From: a virus | IMG/VR virus record: IMGVR_UViG_3300030106_006901 | Location: 1 to 33,459 of that record | Direction: 5' to 3' (one strand) | Length of the DNA: 33,459 nt | Shown here: one piece after another, positions 6,376-14,600 of the stretch | How positions within the stretch are numbered: position 1 is the first letter of the stretch | Layout: the number at the start of each line of letters is the position of its first letter | Notes under the pieces: model-generated | What the model saw: the letters and a program-made list of their open reading frames with translations, nothing else | What the model was told of the DNA's origin: nothing | Database searches by the model: none | Made by a program: the position numbers and the translations under genes

Positions 6376-7265
6376 ACCTGCAGTCGTTTTCCGACCGAGA
6401 AAGTTGGCTGAATGCCCGCCACGTCGGCGGATCCGATGTCGCAGTCATCCTGGGCGTGTCCCATTGGTCGACGCCTTACGACCTGTGGCTGGTGAAGACC
6501 TCAAGGGCCCAGCGCTTGCCGCAGACACCGTGGCAAGCCTTTGGGCACCTAGTCGAGGACGCCCTCCTTACCGATTGGGCATTGAGGCACGGTGCGGAGC
6601 GGCGCAACCTTGGTCTGTCCATTATCACCGGCTCGGAGTATTGGCAGACGATGTCTCCCGACGACCTGGTGCGGATTGACGACCAGGATGCGGGCATTGA
6701 CGCCAAGTTCTACCGCTTCCCGGCGAAGTCTGACGGCTGGGGAGAAGCAGGCACAGACGAAGTGCCCGTCGACATCTACCTGCAGATGCAGTGGGGCATG
6801 CACTGCTCCGGCTACGACGAGTGGCACATCGTTGCTGCGTTTCATCAGGTGGGAGAACTCCGCGACTACGTCATCCGCCGCGACGACGTCGTCATCGACC
6901 ACATCGTTGAGAAGTGCGGAGCGTGGCACCAGAAGCACATTATCGAAGACATTGCCCCTGAGCTGCAGGTGGGTCCGGTGGCCAACCTGTTTCACGGCAG
7001 CGTCGCGCAGACCGGCTCCGGTTCACGACGAGCAACGGAAGCTGAACGAGAAACCATCAAGGCTCGAGAAGCTGCGCGTCAGCAGCGACTGGACGCCAAG
7101 AAGCTGCAGGCGCTGCTCGACCTGCGATTGAAAGAAGCCATCGGTGAGGACGAGGGGCTCTGGCACGACGACTGCCGGGCCACCTGGAAGACCGCCACCA
7201 ATGGCAGCCGTCGATTGAACACCAAGGTGTGGGACATCGACACTGACCTCAAGGAGAACCAATGA
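6372..7265 (+). CDS. YqaJ-type viral recombinase exonuclease
   Basis: 297 aa. The lambda-exonuclease/YqaJ fold is visible: WLNARHVGGSDVAVILG (12-28, the usual R-x-x-GGSD-x-x-x-ILG), a conserved glutamate in GHLVEDAL (58-65, E62), SPDDLV (95-100), the metal-site strand GIDAKFY (108-114) and VP-x-x-Y-x-x-Q-x-QW-x-M (131-143). The usual E-x-K of this superfamily is D-x-K here (D110, K112). It degrades one strand of dsDNA from an end to leave a single-stranded tail for the annealase encoded next. The first third is the catalytic core; the last 80 residues are charged and helical. ATGA coupling on both sides supports a joint exonuclease-RecT unit. Confidence 0.88.
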   Translation: MNLQSFSDRESWLNARHVGGSDVAVILGVSHWSTPYDLWLVKTSRAQRLPQTPWQAFGHLVEDALLTDWALRHGAERRNLGLSIITGSEYWQTMSPDDLVRIDDQDAGIDAKFYRFPAKSDGWGEAGTDEVPVDIYLQMQWGMHCSGYDEWHIVAAFHQVGELRDYVIRRDDVVIDHIVEKCGAWHQKHIIEDIAPELQVGPVANLFHGSVAQTGSGSRRATEAERETIKAREAARQQRLDAKKLQALLDLRLKEAIGEDEGLWHDDCRATWKTATNGSRRLNTKVWDIDTDLKENQ

Positions 7266-8194
7266 CGACTGCACTCGACAACGGAAAGGCTGCGCTCATG
7301 CAGCGGTGTCGGCACCTGGCCGGCAACCAGACCATCAAGGACGTGGCTTCGGCGCACATCACCCCAGAGCGGGTGACGGCTTGCATCATGGCAGATGCCG
7401 AAACGTACCTGCGGTGCCTGAACAGCCAGAAGGGTCAAGCGTCCATCGCACGCTTTTTCATGGACTGCACCCAGCTGGGGCTGGAGCCGGGGGCCACGCG
7501 CGGCCTCATCTACGCCCTGCCGTTCGGCGGCGAGATCACCACGGTCATCGGCTACCGGGGCCTCTGTGAGTTGGCTCGACGAAGCGGCGAGATTCGCTAC
7601 CTCAGCGCGGGCGTGGTCTACGAAGACCAGTTGCGGTTGTTTTCCGCGACCGAGGAGCCGCCCTCGCTGGAGTTGAAGTTCGACCCGACCCTGAAGATTG
7701 ACCGCAGCGAAGACAAGCTGCGACTGGCCTACGCTGTTGCTGTCCTAAAGGGTGGCGGGCGAGCACAGGTCATCATGGACCGAGAGCAACTCCTCAGCAT
7801 CAAGAAGCAGTCGCCGTCGGGCGGCAACAAGTCCAGCCCCTGGAACAAGCACTTCGACCGCATGTGCCGCAAGACCGCGTTGCGTCGGTTGCTGACCAGC
7901 GGTGAGGTTCCGCTGGCGCTTGAGGTGGCGCAGGCGTTTGAGGTCGAAGACCGGGACATCATCGAGGCGACGTTCGAGGAGTTGCCCAAGAAGCCGGCGG
8001 CTCCGGGGCGTGCCGCTGCCCGCCAGGCGTTGGGCATTCCGCTTGCAAACGTGGCTCTCGAGCGGGATCTTCGCGAGCGTCACCCCGAAGCGGACAAGCT
8101 GCTGAATGAACTGGACGCGGAGGCTGCCGGCGACTTCGACAAGTACGTTGACCTGCTGCGTGCTGAGGTCGCTGGGCTGGAGTCTGGCGCGTGA
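7262..8194 (+). CDS. recT: RecT-family single-strand annealing protein
   Basis: 310 aa. Recognised by the RecT core: SIARFFMDCTQLGLEPGATR (compare A-x-x-x-GL-x-P), IYALPFGGEITTVIGYRGL (compare Y-x-x-P-x-x-x-x-x-x-x-x-x-x-GYKG), ELARRSG-x-I (compare the ...SG-x-V/I of RecT), the AVAVLKGGG-RAQVIM strand pair, and SPWNKHFDRMCRKTALRRLL (compare the W-x-x-x-x-x-x-M-x-x-KT-x-x-R signature). It coats the ssDNA made by the upstream exonuclease and anneals it to complementary DNA. The C-terminal 80 residues are acidic and helical, as often seen. The ATG overlaps the exonuclease stop (ATGA). Confidence 0.9.
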   Translation: MTTALDNGKAALMQRCRHLAGNQTIKDVASAHITPERVTACIMADAETYLRCLNSQKGQASIARFFMDCTQLGLEPGATRGLIYALPFGGEITTVIGYRGLCELARRSGEIRYLSAGVVYEDQLRLFSATEEPPSLELKFDPTLKIDRSEDKLRLAYAVAVLKGGGRAQVIMDREQLLSIKKQSPSGGNKSSPWNKHFDRMCRKTALRRLLTSGEVPLALEVAQAFEVEDRDIIEATFEELPKKPAAPGRAAARQALGIPLANVALERDLRERHPEADKLLNELDAEAAGDFDKYVDLLRAEVAGLESGA

Positions 8195-8826
8195 TCTTTG
8201 CAGACATCGAGGTGGTGCCTGCTGTCCATTGGGACAAGGACACCCGCGCCTACTACGCAAACAAGAGCAAGACCGACGACCCCGATGAGGCGTTCCGCGA
8301 GACAGCTCTCCACCCCTTGCGTGGACGCATCTGGCTGATTGGCCTGGCGTCCACCGCGAGCCGAGAGCCAACGGTTCTCATCAACGAAGACCCAAGCTGC
8401 GACGGCGCAAACGCGAGGCTCGTGTCGCAACTGGACGAGATGGTGTTCAAAGCTCGACCACCCTGGGTTGGCTGGAACTGCAACGAGTACGACTGGCCTT
8501 TCCTGCGTGCGGCAGCACAGAAGCACAACCGGCTCAACCTGGCGAACGCCATTCCGCATGACCGCTGGGGCAAGAAGAACAGCATCGACCTTGCCCTGTG
8601 GGCGAAGGGCAGCCGACGCTGGATCTATGGGCTCGACGAATACAGCCGCTTCCTGGGCCTGGAAGGCAAGACCAAAGGCGTGGACGGTACGCAGGTCTAC
8701 GACCTGTACAAGGCGTACCTGGAGGGCGATGAGACGGCGCTCGAGCGCGCGATCGAGTACGTCAAGCAAGACGTTCGCATGCTGCAGACCCTGTGGCCAG
8801 TTTATGCTGCAGACACGGGGAAGTAG
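8191..8826 (+). CDS. DEDDy 3'-5' exonuclease (PolB-exonuclease/DnaQ-like)
   Basis: 211 aa from GTG overlapping the recT TGA (GTGA). It carries the four acidic positions of the DEDDy RNase H-like exonucleases: FADIE (D5, E7), GWNCNEYDWPFL (94-105, N96 and D101) and YVKQDVR (190-196, Y190 and D194). Length and motif spacing match stand-alone proofreading-type exonucleases related to the exonuclease domain of family B polymerases. No polymerase domain follows. Placed after an exonuclease and annealase, it may trim 3' flaps during recombination or act in replication. Confidence 0.82.
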   Translation: MIFADIEVVPAVHWDKDTRAYYANKSKTDDPDEAFRETALHPLRGRIWLIGLASTASREPTVLINEDPSCDGANARLVSQLDEMVFKARPPWVGWNCNEYDWPFLRAAAQKHNRLNLANAIPHDRWGKKNSIDLALWAKGSRRWIYGLDEYSRFLGLEGKTKGVDGTQVYDLYKAYLEGDETALERAIEYVKQDVRMLQTLWPVYAADTGK

Positions 8827-8828
8827 AC

Positions 8829-9344
8829 GTGGCTCGCCGTAAGGACTTTACCACCAGAGAACGGCAGCTTGCGCTGGGCGCCATGATGCGCAGCGCAAAG
8901 AAGGTGTACCGGGCCGGCGGGCCCCACGCCGACGCCGACGGTCAGTACGACTGGCGACCGGCTTGGTCGTCCGTGCAGCGTGCGCTGGCGGAAGACGCCG
9001 ACGGCTTCGCCATCTCTACGGAAACGCTCAAGCGTCAGTGGGCGCAGCGCGACCCTCAGCACGACGAGGCGCTGAGAATCATGGCGGGGCTCGAGGACGT
9101 CAAGGACCAGGCTGCTGGAGGGGCCCTGTGGTCCACGCAGGCTCGCGGGCACATCCGCCAGCGGCTGGACGAGATGCTGGGCGACAGCCAGGGTTGGGCC
9201 GAAGCTCGCATCGACCACAAGGCTAGGGCGCTGCAACTCAGCTCGGAGCTGATTGACCGGCTCTCAGGCGAGGAGGACATGTCGGGGCTGACGGACGAGC
9301 AGAAGGAGCAACGAGCACTCATCGCTCAGATCCTGGGCGACTAA
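8829..9344 (+). CDS. Hypothetical helical protein at the end of the recombination operon
   Basis: 171 aa from GTG at 8829 (GGGGAAG upstream, 2 nt after the previous stop); an in-frame ATG at 8793 would overlap the exonuclease gene. The protein (ARRKDFTTRERQLALGAMMR through QRALIAQILGD) appears all-helical, with a basic N-terminus and an acidic C-terminus. A helix-turn-helix-like segment may lie near AISTETLKRQWAQRD. A small terminase subunit is conceivable because none is found near TerL, but the gene is far from it and on the other strand, so I do not assign this. Its TAA abuts the opposing stop codon at 9345. Confidence 0.65.
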   Translation: MARRKDFTTRERQLALGAMMRSAKKVYRAGGPHADADGQYDWRPAWSSVQRALAEDADGFAISTETLKRQWAQRDPQHDEALRIMAGLEDVKDQAAGGALWSTQARGHIRQRLDEMLGDSQGWAEARIDHKARALQLSSELIDRLSGEEDMSGLTDEQKEQRALIAQILGD

Positions 9345-9728
9345 TTACTCCAACTCGATTTCCAGATGTCGAGCGATGACATCCAGCTTATGTCCTAATT
9401 CTCGTAATTCTGTAGATAACGCCTGTTCCTGAGCCAGAAGCTCCAGTTGTCGGTCTTTGGCCATGTCGTCGCGAAGGCGGGTTTCCAACTCTTCCAGGTC
9501 TGCCTGCAGTTGGTCTTGCTTCACCACGTCGCCGTTGCCTGTGATCATCGCGGAGGTAAGCGAGCCTGACCCTCCGCCGAAAAGCAAAACGAGGCCCGCG
9601 ACCCCGGAAAGTTGCCCAAGCGTCAGGTTGCTTACCCAACTGCTGCGAGCCGGTGGTGCGGACTCTTGCGTCGGCGGGTCCAGCGTCATCATTGGGCTCG
9701 TGACCTGTTCTTGTTCTACGGAACCCAT
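9345..9728 (-). CDS. Membrane-anchored coiled-coil protein, possible lysis protein
   Basis: 127 aa. The N-terminal 35 residues are polar and Pro/Thr-rich. Residues about 36-62 (LTLGQLSGVAGLVLLFGGGSG onward) form one Gly-rich hydrophobic segment that could span the membrane. Residues about 68-122 are a heptad-patterned coiled coil (KQDQLQADLEELETRLRD, then ELLAQEQALSTELRELGH). A single span followed by a long coil resembles Rz-type spanins, but a spanin span usually sits at the very N-terminus, so this is tentative. It is the last gene of the late operon, behind the cysteine-peptidase-like gene, which fits a lysis cassette. The start overlaps the previous stop (TGATG). Confidence 0.55.
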   Translation of the reverse strand: MGSVEQEQVTSPMMTLDPPTQESAPPARSSWVSNLTLGQLSGVAGLVLLFGGGSGSLTSAMITGNGDVVKQDQLQADLEELETRLRDDMAKDRQLELLAQEQALSTELRELGHKLDVIARHLEIELE

Positions 9729-9952
9729 CAGTCTGCCGTGTACGCCTTGAGCTTGTCGCGGACCTCGCTCAACTCCTCGGGCACGCGGCGAGCGCTACGC
9801 CAGGCCCGCGTGAATCGCTTGGCCTGGACGTCGTCGACAACCTTGCCCAGCGCTTCGACGACGTCGATGGCTTCCACGGCAAGGTCGAGCAACTCGGCCT
9901 TCTTCAGGTTCATGAGCTTCTTGCGAAGGGTCGTCTTGATGTCGTCGCTCAC
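9728..9952 (-). CDS. Small helical hypothetical protein
   Basis: 74 aa from GTG overlapping the upstream TGA (GTGA). The sequence (MSDDIKTTLRKKLMNLKKAE, then ELLDLAVEAIDVVEALGKVV) is all-helical and charged, with no membrane segment. The function is not recognised. It lies between the cysteine-peptidase-like protein and the membrane/coiled-coil protein and may belong to the same late or lysis group. Confidence 0.6.
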   Translation of the reverse strand: MSDDIKTTLRKKLMNLKKAELLDLAVEAIDVVEALGKVVDDVQAKRFTRAWRSARRVPEELSEVRDKLKAYTAD

Positions 9953-10545
9953 AGCAGCCTCGCGGTGTAAAGGAGATCGTAGCGGTCCTCGATGTCTTCG
10001 GGACTCTCCAACTCAAGAGAGTTCGCCGGGAAGTCGCCGCCCCATCGGCTGATGGGAACGTCGCAGCTCCGAGAGCCCAGACCGTTCATGCCGACGTTGT
10101 TGGCCTCGAGGTAGGCCAAGCCGATGTCGCCAGACTGCGTGGTCATCACCCGCAGCAGGAAAGCGTGACCCTTGGTGCGAGCCGCATTCCACGACTGAGC
10201 GACGTACCAGTCGCCGTCCTGCAGGACCATCGGCAGACCGGTGGGCTGTGTGCGCTCGGCAAGTCCCAGGCGAACGCAGACGTCGACGCCGCCGCCGCTG
10301 CCCAGCGTCTGGATCATCCACTCCTGCCAGTCGCCCAACTCGAACCGAAAGCCCGACTTGCCCAGGAGGTAGGCCCCCCACAGCACCAACTTGGCGTTGG
10401 CCGTCGAGCAGTTCCACTTGTCGCTGCTGGGCGGCTTGAAGTTGCCCACCGGGTTGCCGACGATAGGCCCGCCGCCTCCTCCGTAGGTGGGTTCACACCA
10501 GCCTGGCGCGGACGCAAGGCGAACTAGAATGTCCCAGTCAGACAT
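9949..10545 (-). CDS. Cysteine-peptidase-like protein, candidate endolysin
   Basis: 198 aa. Two features suggest an NlpC/P60- or CHAP-like amidase/peptidase: a cysteine at the start of a helix (KWNCSTANAKLVLWGAYLL, C46) and a histidine at the start of a strand (GHAFLLRV, H127), followed by a strand with a polar third residue (YLEANNVGMNGLGS, E147 and N149). A GDWQEWMI segment lies between them. CHAP-type enzymes cleave peptidoglycan peptides. There is no signal peptide, so a holin or similar would be needed. Position next to a membrane protein at the end of the late operon supports a lysis role. The alternative is a virion-associated peptidase. The family call is inference from residue order. 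Confidence 0.5.
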   Translation of the reverse strand: MSDWDILVRLASAPGWCEPTYGGGGGPIVGNPVGNFKPPSSDKWNCSTANAKLVLWGAYLLGKSGFRFELGDWQEWMIQTLGSGGGVDVCVRLGLAERTQPTGLPMVLQDGDWYVAQSWNAARTKGHAFLLRVMTTQSGDIGLAYLEANNVGMNGLGSRSCDVPISRWGGDFPANSLELESPEDIEDRYDLLYTARLL

Positions 10546-11258
10546 CAGTCCTGCCCGTGGTGAGCGAGAAGTTGGTACTGAACCTTCAGACCTGTCAGGG
10601 TCTGGGTATCAGTCGTGTTCTGGTTGCCGAAGCCCACCATCAAGAACTGGGTATCCGACGTCATGGCGTTTCCTGGGTCGACAGTACGGTTCTGCCCGCC
10701 GCGATCCGTCCGATCACTGTTGGCGTTCTGCCCGACGCTACCGTCCTGCCGGTCGCTTCGGTAGCAGATCACGCCTGCCAAATACCGGGCATCGGTCACG
10801 CTCTGGTTGGTGTTCGGCAGGGTGCCATAGTCGTGCCCACCGACATACGCCGAGGAGTCCAGTTGCGAAGACAGGTACACACCCTTGTCGGCGGCAGGAG
10901 CGGCATCGTTGCCCATGCCCAGGTATAGCTCCCAGGTACCTGTCAACGTGTTTCCCCAGGTAGCGCGGACAGCCACCGAGTAGTGCTTGGTGCGATCGAA
11001 GTCGGACAGCTGGATCGTGAAAAACAAACCGTCGGGCGTGCCGTTGCCGATGCGTCCATGGTTGCTGCCGTTCAGCACGATGGTGGACTCGACGGCCAGT
11101 GTCGAACCGGAAGCGGTGTAGAGGCTGTTGCCGTCCGTTTTGGTAGCCGCGCTCAGATCAACGTCGGTCCATGCCGACGTGGGCGAGCTGCCTCCCGACG
11201 GAACGGATGGCTGCGTCCGCTTCGACGACGCATCCGGTGTTGGCTGGGTGCGCGCCAT
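10545..11258 (-). CDS. Predicted beta-rich virion protein
   Basis: 237 aa, not recognised. The ATG at 11258 overlaps the upstream TGA (TGATG); the frame stays open further upstream but those codons (His/Arg/Gln-rich) look like a shadow of the neighbouring genes. After a Pro/Ser/Thr-rich start (MARTQPTPDASSKRTQPSV), the rest has many short beta-type strands rich in Gly, Thr and Asn (LFFTIQLSDF, HYSVAVRATWG, ELYLGMG, FLMVGFGN), as in lectin-like or jelly-roll domains of fibres and decoration proteins. A receptor-binding or fibre-tip role is possible. Confidence 0.6.
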   Translation of the reverse strand: MARTQPTPDASSKRTQPSVPSGGSSPTSAWTDVDLSAATKTDGNSLYTASGSTLAVESTIVLNGSNHGRIGNGTPDGLFFTIQLSDFDRTKHYSVAVRATWGNTLTGTWELYLGMGNDAAPAADKGVYLSSQLDSSAYVGGHDYGTLPNTNQSVTDARYLAGVICYRSDRQDGSVGQNANSDRTDRGGQNRTVDPGNAMTSDTQFLMVGFGNQNTTDTQTLTGLKVQYQLLAHHGQD

Positions 11259-11698
11259 CAGGACAAGCCGTTGAACGGTGTGACGTTGGTCTTGGGCTGA
11301 CGGTCGACCGCCGGCTCGTACTCGTACTGCACGTCGGCAGTCCCGGCGTTGCTTCCAGTCACCTCGACGATGATGTTGCCGCCCCAGTCCTTGGCCTTGT
11401 CGCTGACGTAGTCGAGCTTGGTGTCGTCGAGTTCGACAAACAAGTCCTCCGTCTCGCTCATGGTGGCAGCAGCTGGGCTGTAGGACGCCAACTCCTGCAT
11501 GTCGCCGGCAGCAACGCCAGCCTTCTCCAAGACGCGCACGGTGGTGATGGTGCCCGCGCTGACCTTGACGCGCAGCTTGCGGAGGAAGTGCCGCTTGGCT
11601 TCGACGTGAATGTCGATCTCTTTCGCCGTAGCCGACAGGATGGAAGTGCCAGTGACCTTGGTGCGGTTGCGCTGACGCTGCTGCTTGGCAATGCTCAT
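11258..11698 (-). CDS. Predicted small virion protein
   Basis: 146 aa, not recognised. It starts MSIAKQQRQRNRTKVTGTSI (ATG overlapping the upstream TGA as ATGA) and continues with mixed strands and helices: IDIHVEAKRHFLRKLRVKV, an acidic middle (MSETEDLFVELDDTKLDYV) and a beta-like C-terminus (NIIVEVTGSNAGTADVQYEY). It is in the late operon between the giant internal virion protein and the beta-rich protein, so a structural or assembly role is likely. Confidence 0.6.
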   Translation of the reverse strand: MSIAKQQRQRNRTKVTGTSILSATAKEIDIHVEAKRHFLRKLRVKVSAGTITTVRVLEKAGVAAGDMQELASYSPAAATMSETEDLFVELDDTKLDYVSDKAKDWGGNIIVEVTGSNAGTADVQYEYEPAVDRQPKTNVTPFNGLS

Positions 11699-14600
11699 CG
11701 GTTTTCTTCCTCGTCGCGCTGCATGCGCTGTGACTCAATCCGTTGTGGGTCCAAAGGCCCGTCGACCAGCCCCAAATCCTTCATTTCCTTGTCCGCACGA
11801 TAACGCGCAAACAGCCCTCGAGTTTGAACGGACGAAGTCTGGGTACTCAAACCAATGGCTCGCGCGATGCGCGCAAGCATACGACGCTTTTGGTTGGGCG
11901 CAAGATCGTCCCGCGCTTCCAACTCCTCGGCCTGCTGAAAGGCGAGGTCAACCTGCTTCAAACCGGTGATGTTGCTCAACAGATCCCACCAAGCAGCGTC
12001 CTTGACAACGAACTGCTGCACGCCTTGGTAGCGAGCGTCTGAGTCGTCGATTTCTACCAAGTCGCCCATGCCGCTGTTCTTGACCAAGCGTCCAACGGTA
12101 GTGCTGATGCGTCGTTTAGACGGGCGTCCCGTTTGGCTGCCTGGGTCGATGCCTGTAAGCACCTCGGTGCCGAGACTCCAAATGGGCGAGTCCCCAAGCT
12201 GTATGACGGTTTCGGTAAAGATGTCCATGGGGTCGTACCCGCCGGCTTCCGAGGCCATGCAGTTCCACATTGCCGTGACCAGTGCGACAAGGCCCATGAA
12301 GTCGCCCAGCGCATCCTCGGCAGGCAGCGATTGCAGCATGAAGAAGTCTGCGGTGTCGCGCTGGAGCCGGTTTTCTACGGATGTACGCGACTGCTCGTCC
12401 TGCAAACGAGGCAGCAGGATCGCAACCCTTTCCCTGGCGTAGTCGGGCAGCCATTCGTAGGGGTTGACGCTGACTGCTCCCTCGTCCCGCCAGTCGTTGC
12501 CCTCGCGCCCGGTGCTCTCCCACCACAATTGCGTGGCCGACTGCTCGATGTACTCCTGCACCTTTGCGAGGTTCTTGATGCGCCAACTGGGATTGCGCGA
12601 CATCGACGTGTACGCCGCCAACATGCCGGTCATGGTTCCCTGCGGAGGAACGTCGGCATTGATTTCCTTTGAAACCTTTCTGGCGATGCTGGAGTCGGGC
12701 TTCAGCATCATCTTGTAGTGCAGGCTCAGGTTGGCCTTGCGCCAGGTCCAGAATGGCATGACCAGGCCAGAGAGCCATCGCTTCTCAAATTGAGTAGTCG
12801 ATGTCGCGTAGTTGAGTCGAACCTCCTTGGTTGCCTTTGCGGCTCTTCTGGGGTCGATGCCTTGCTTCATCAGCAACGCCATGACGCGCACTCGGCTGCG
12901 GATGGTGATGTCTTCGACCACCTTTGGGGCGAGGTACTTCTCGATCTTCGAAACAAAGCCACCGAAAAAACCAGCGGTCAATTCATCCAGCAACTCCCGT
13001 GCGATCCCACCTTCGACGACGCCCTCTTCGCCAGCGATTCTGCGAACGTCCTCTGCCGTGTAGTCCTTGCCCTTGAACCGCCCGAAGAACTCCGACCCTC
13101 CATTGAGAATCTTGTTCACGTCCGGGTTCATGAAGCCGTCGACCACTATGCCATATGCGGCCTGCGCCCTTTGAATAGGGAGTCGCGCAGCCAGGCCGGC
13201 GGCCACGCCGAATGGAGCCGCCACAGGGCCAGCTGCAGCGCCGGCTGCAACGCCACCGACAGGTGGTAGCGCCGAGGAAACCAACGTCGGCAAACCCTGC
13301 ACCGCGTCTTCAAGTGCGGCTCGCACCGCAATCGAGCGGCCCAACGCCTCATACAAGACGACGTTGTCGCCCACGACGTTGTTCACGACGTGTCCCGGTT
13401 TGGTAGTGAGGTTGCCGGTTACGAGGCTTGACTTGTACGACGCAACCACCACAGAAGCGGGATTGAGGATCACATCACGCGCCAGCCGCTTGCTCCCTAG
13501 CGTTTGAACCATTTGGTCGAGACGGTCAGCCATCATTTCGCGAGCCGCTTGGGGCAGGTAGTAGTCCGCTGCCCGAATCATGGCGTCAAGGGTCTGCGCC
13601 TCACCACCGGTCGCACCGACGCGCTGAATGATGTCCTCGACGTCTTCAACCCGTCCGGTTGTCTGCTCGATGCTTTCGCGAACGCTGCCAACCCTGGGGC
13701 TGACGTATGCCTTCTTGGGCCCAAAGAGCATCTCAAGGATTTGGCCTTCAAACGGATTTCCCTCAACCGTTCCGTCGTTGGACAACTTGGCGGCCAGCAA
13801 CTCCTGACACCCACGGTCAAGCAGTAGGCCGCCCTCGTACAGCGATGCCATCTCGTCCGACAACTTGCTGTGCGTTGCAACCAAGCGTCCGACCTGCGCC
13901 GCAATTTCGGCATCGGTCATGATGGCTTGTCCGCGACTGACCAGTGCCTCTCGGATGATCTGTACGAAAGCCTCAGCGGTTGGTTCCCCGGCTTCAATCA
14001 GTTGCGGTGAAGCGTCAAGAGCTGTTCCTGGCGTCGGTTCCGGCGTTGCTCTTGCGAAATCCGGCCTTGCAGCAAGCGCACCATCTGCCGCAACAGCGGT
14101 GGGGCGCAGCGGTCGTTGCAACCCGTGGAAGAACAACTTGAGTTCCGCAAGCAGTTGAGTTTGCTGCTGCGGACTCAACAGCGGCTTACCGGGAAGCGTT
14201 TTCTCGAGCGCCGCAATAAAGTCCACCAGTTGTTCGGGTGTCGTGTGACCGGACAGCACCGCGAACCGGAACAACTCCCAATGCGAGGTGTCGCGAAAGC
14301 CCTTCTGTGGATCTTGAAGGAGCTTGTAGACCTCATCAGGACCGGCCTTTGCTGCTTCAGCCAAGCTCTTGTCGAACACACCGACCCACGCCTGAGTTCG
14401 CTCGACCGCAGCGGCGAACTCGGGATGGATGGTTTTCAACTTACCAAAGGGCAAGTAGTTTCTGACTCTGCCGGCCTCCAGCGTCGTCATCATCCATCGG
14501 TAGCGCTCGGCTAGGACTCTGGGCCCACCCAAAAGCGCAATCAGCTCATCGCCAATGCGCAACGACATCGGGCCCAGGTAGTTTTCATCCTGCGTCTTCA

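Noticed and set aside
11259-11738. Upstream extension of the 237-aa virion gene to a 397-aa frame
   Set aside because: The extra part overlaps two other genes and is His/Arg/Gln-rich; the TGATG overlap at 11258 marks the real start.
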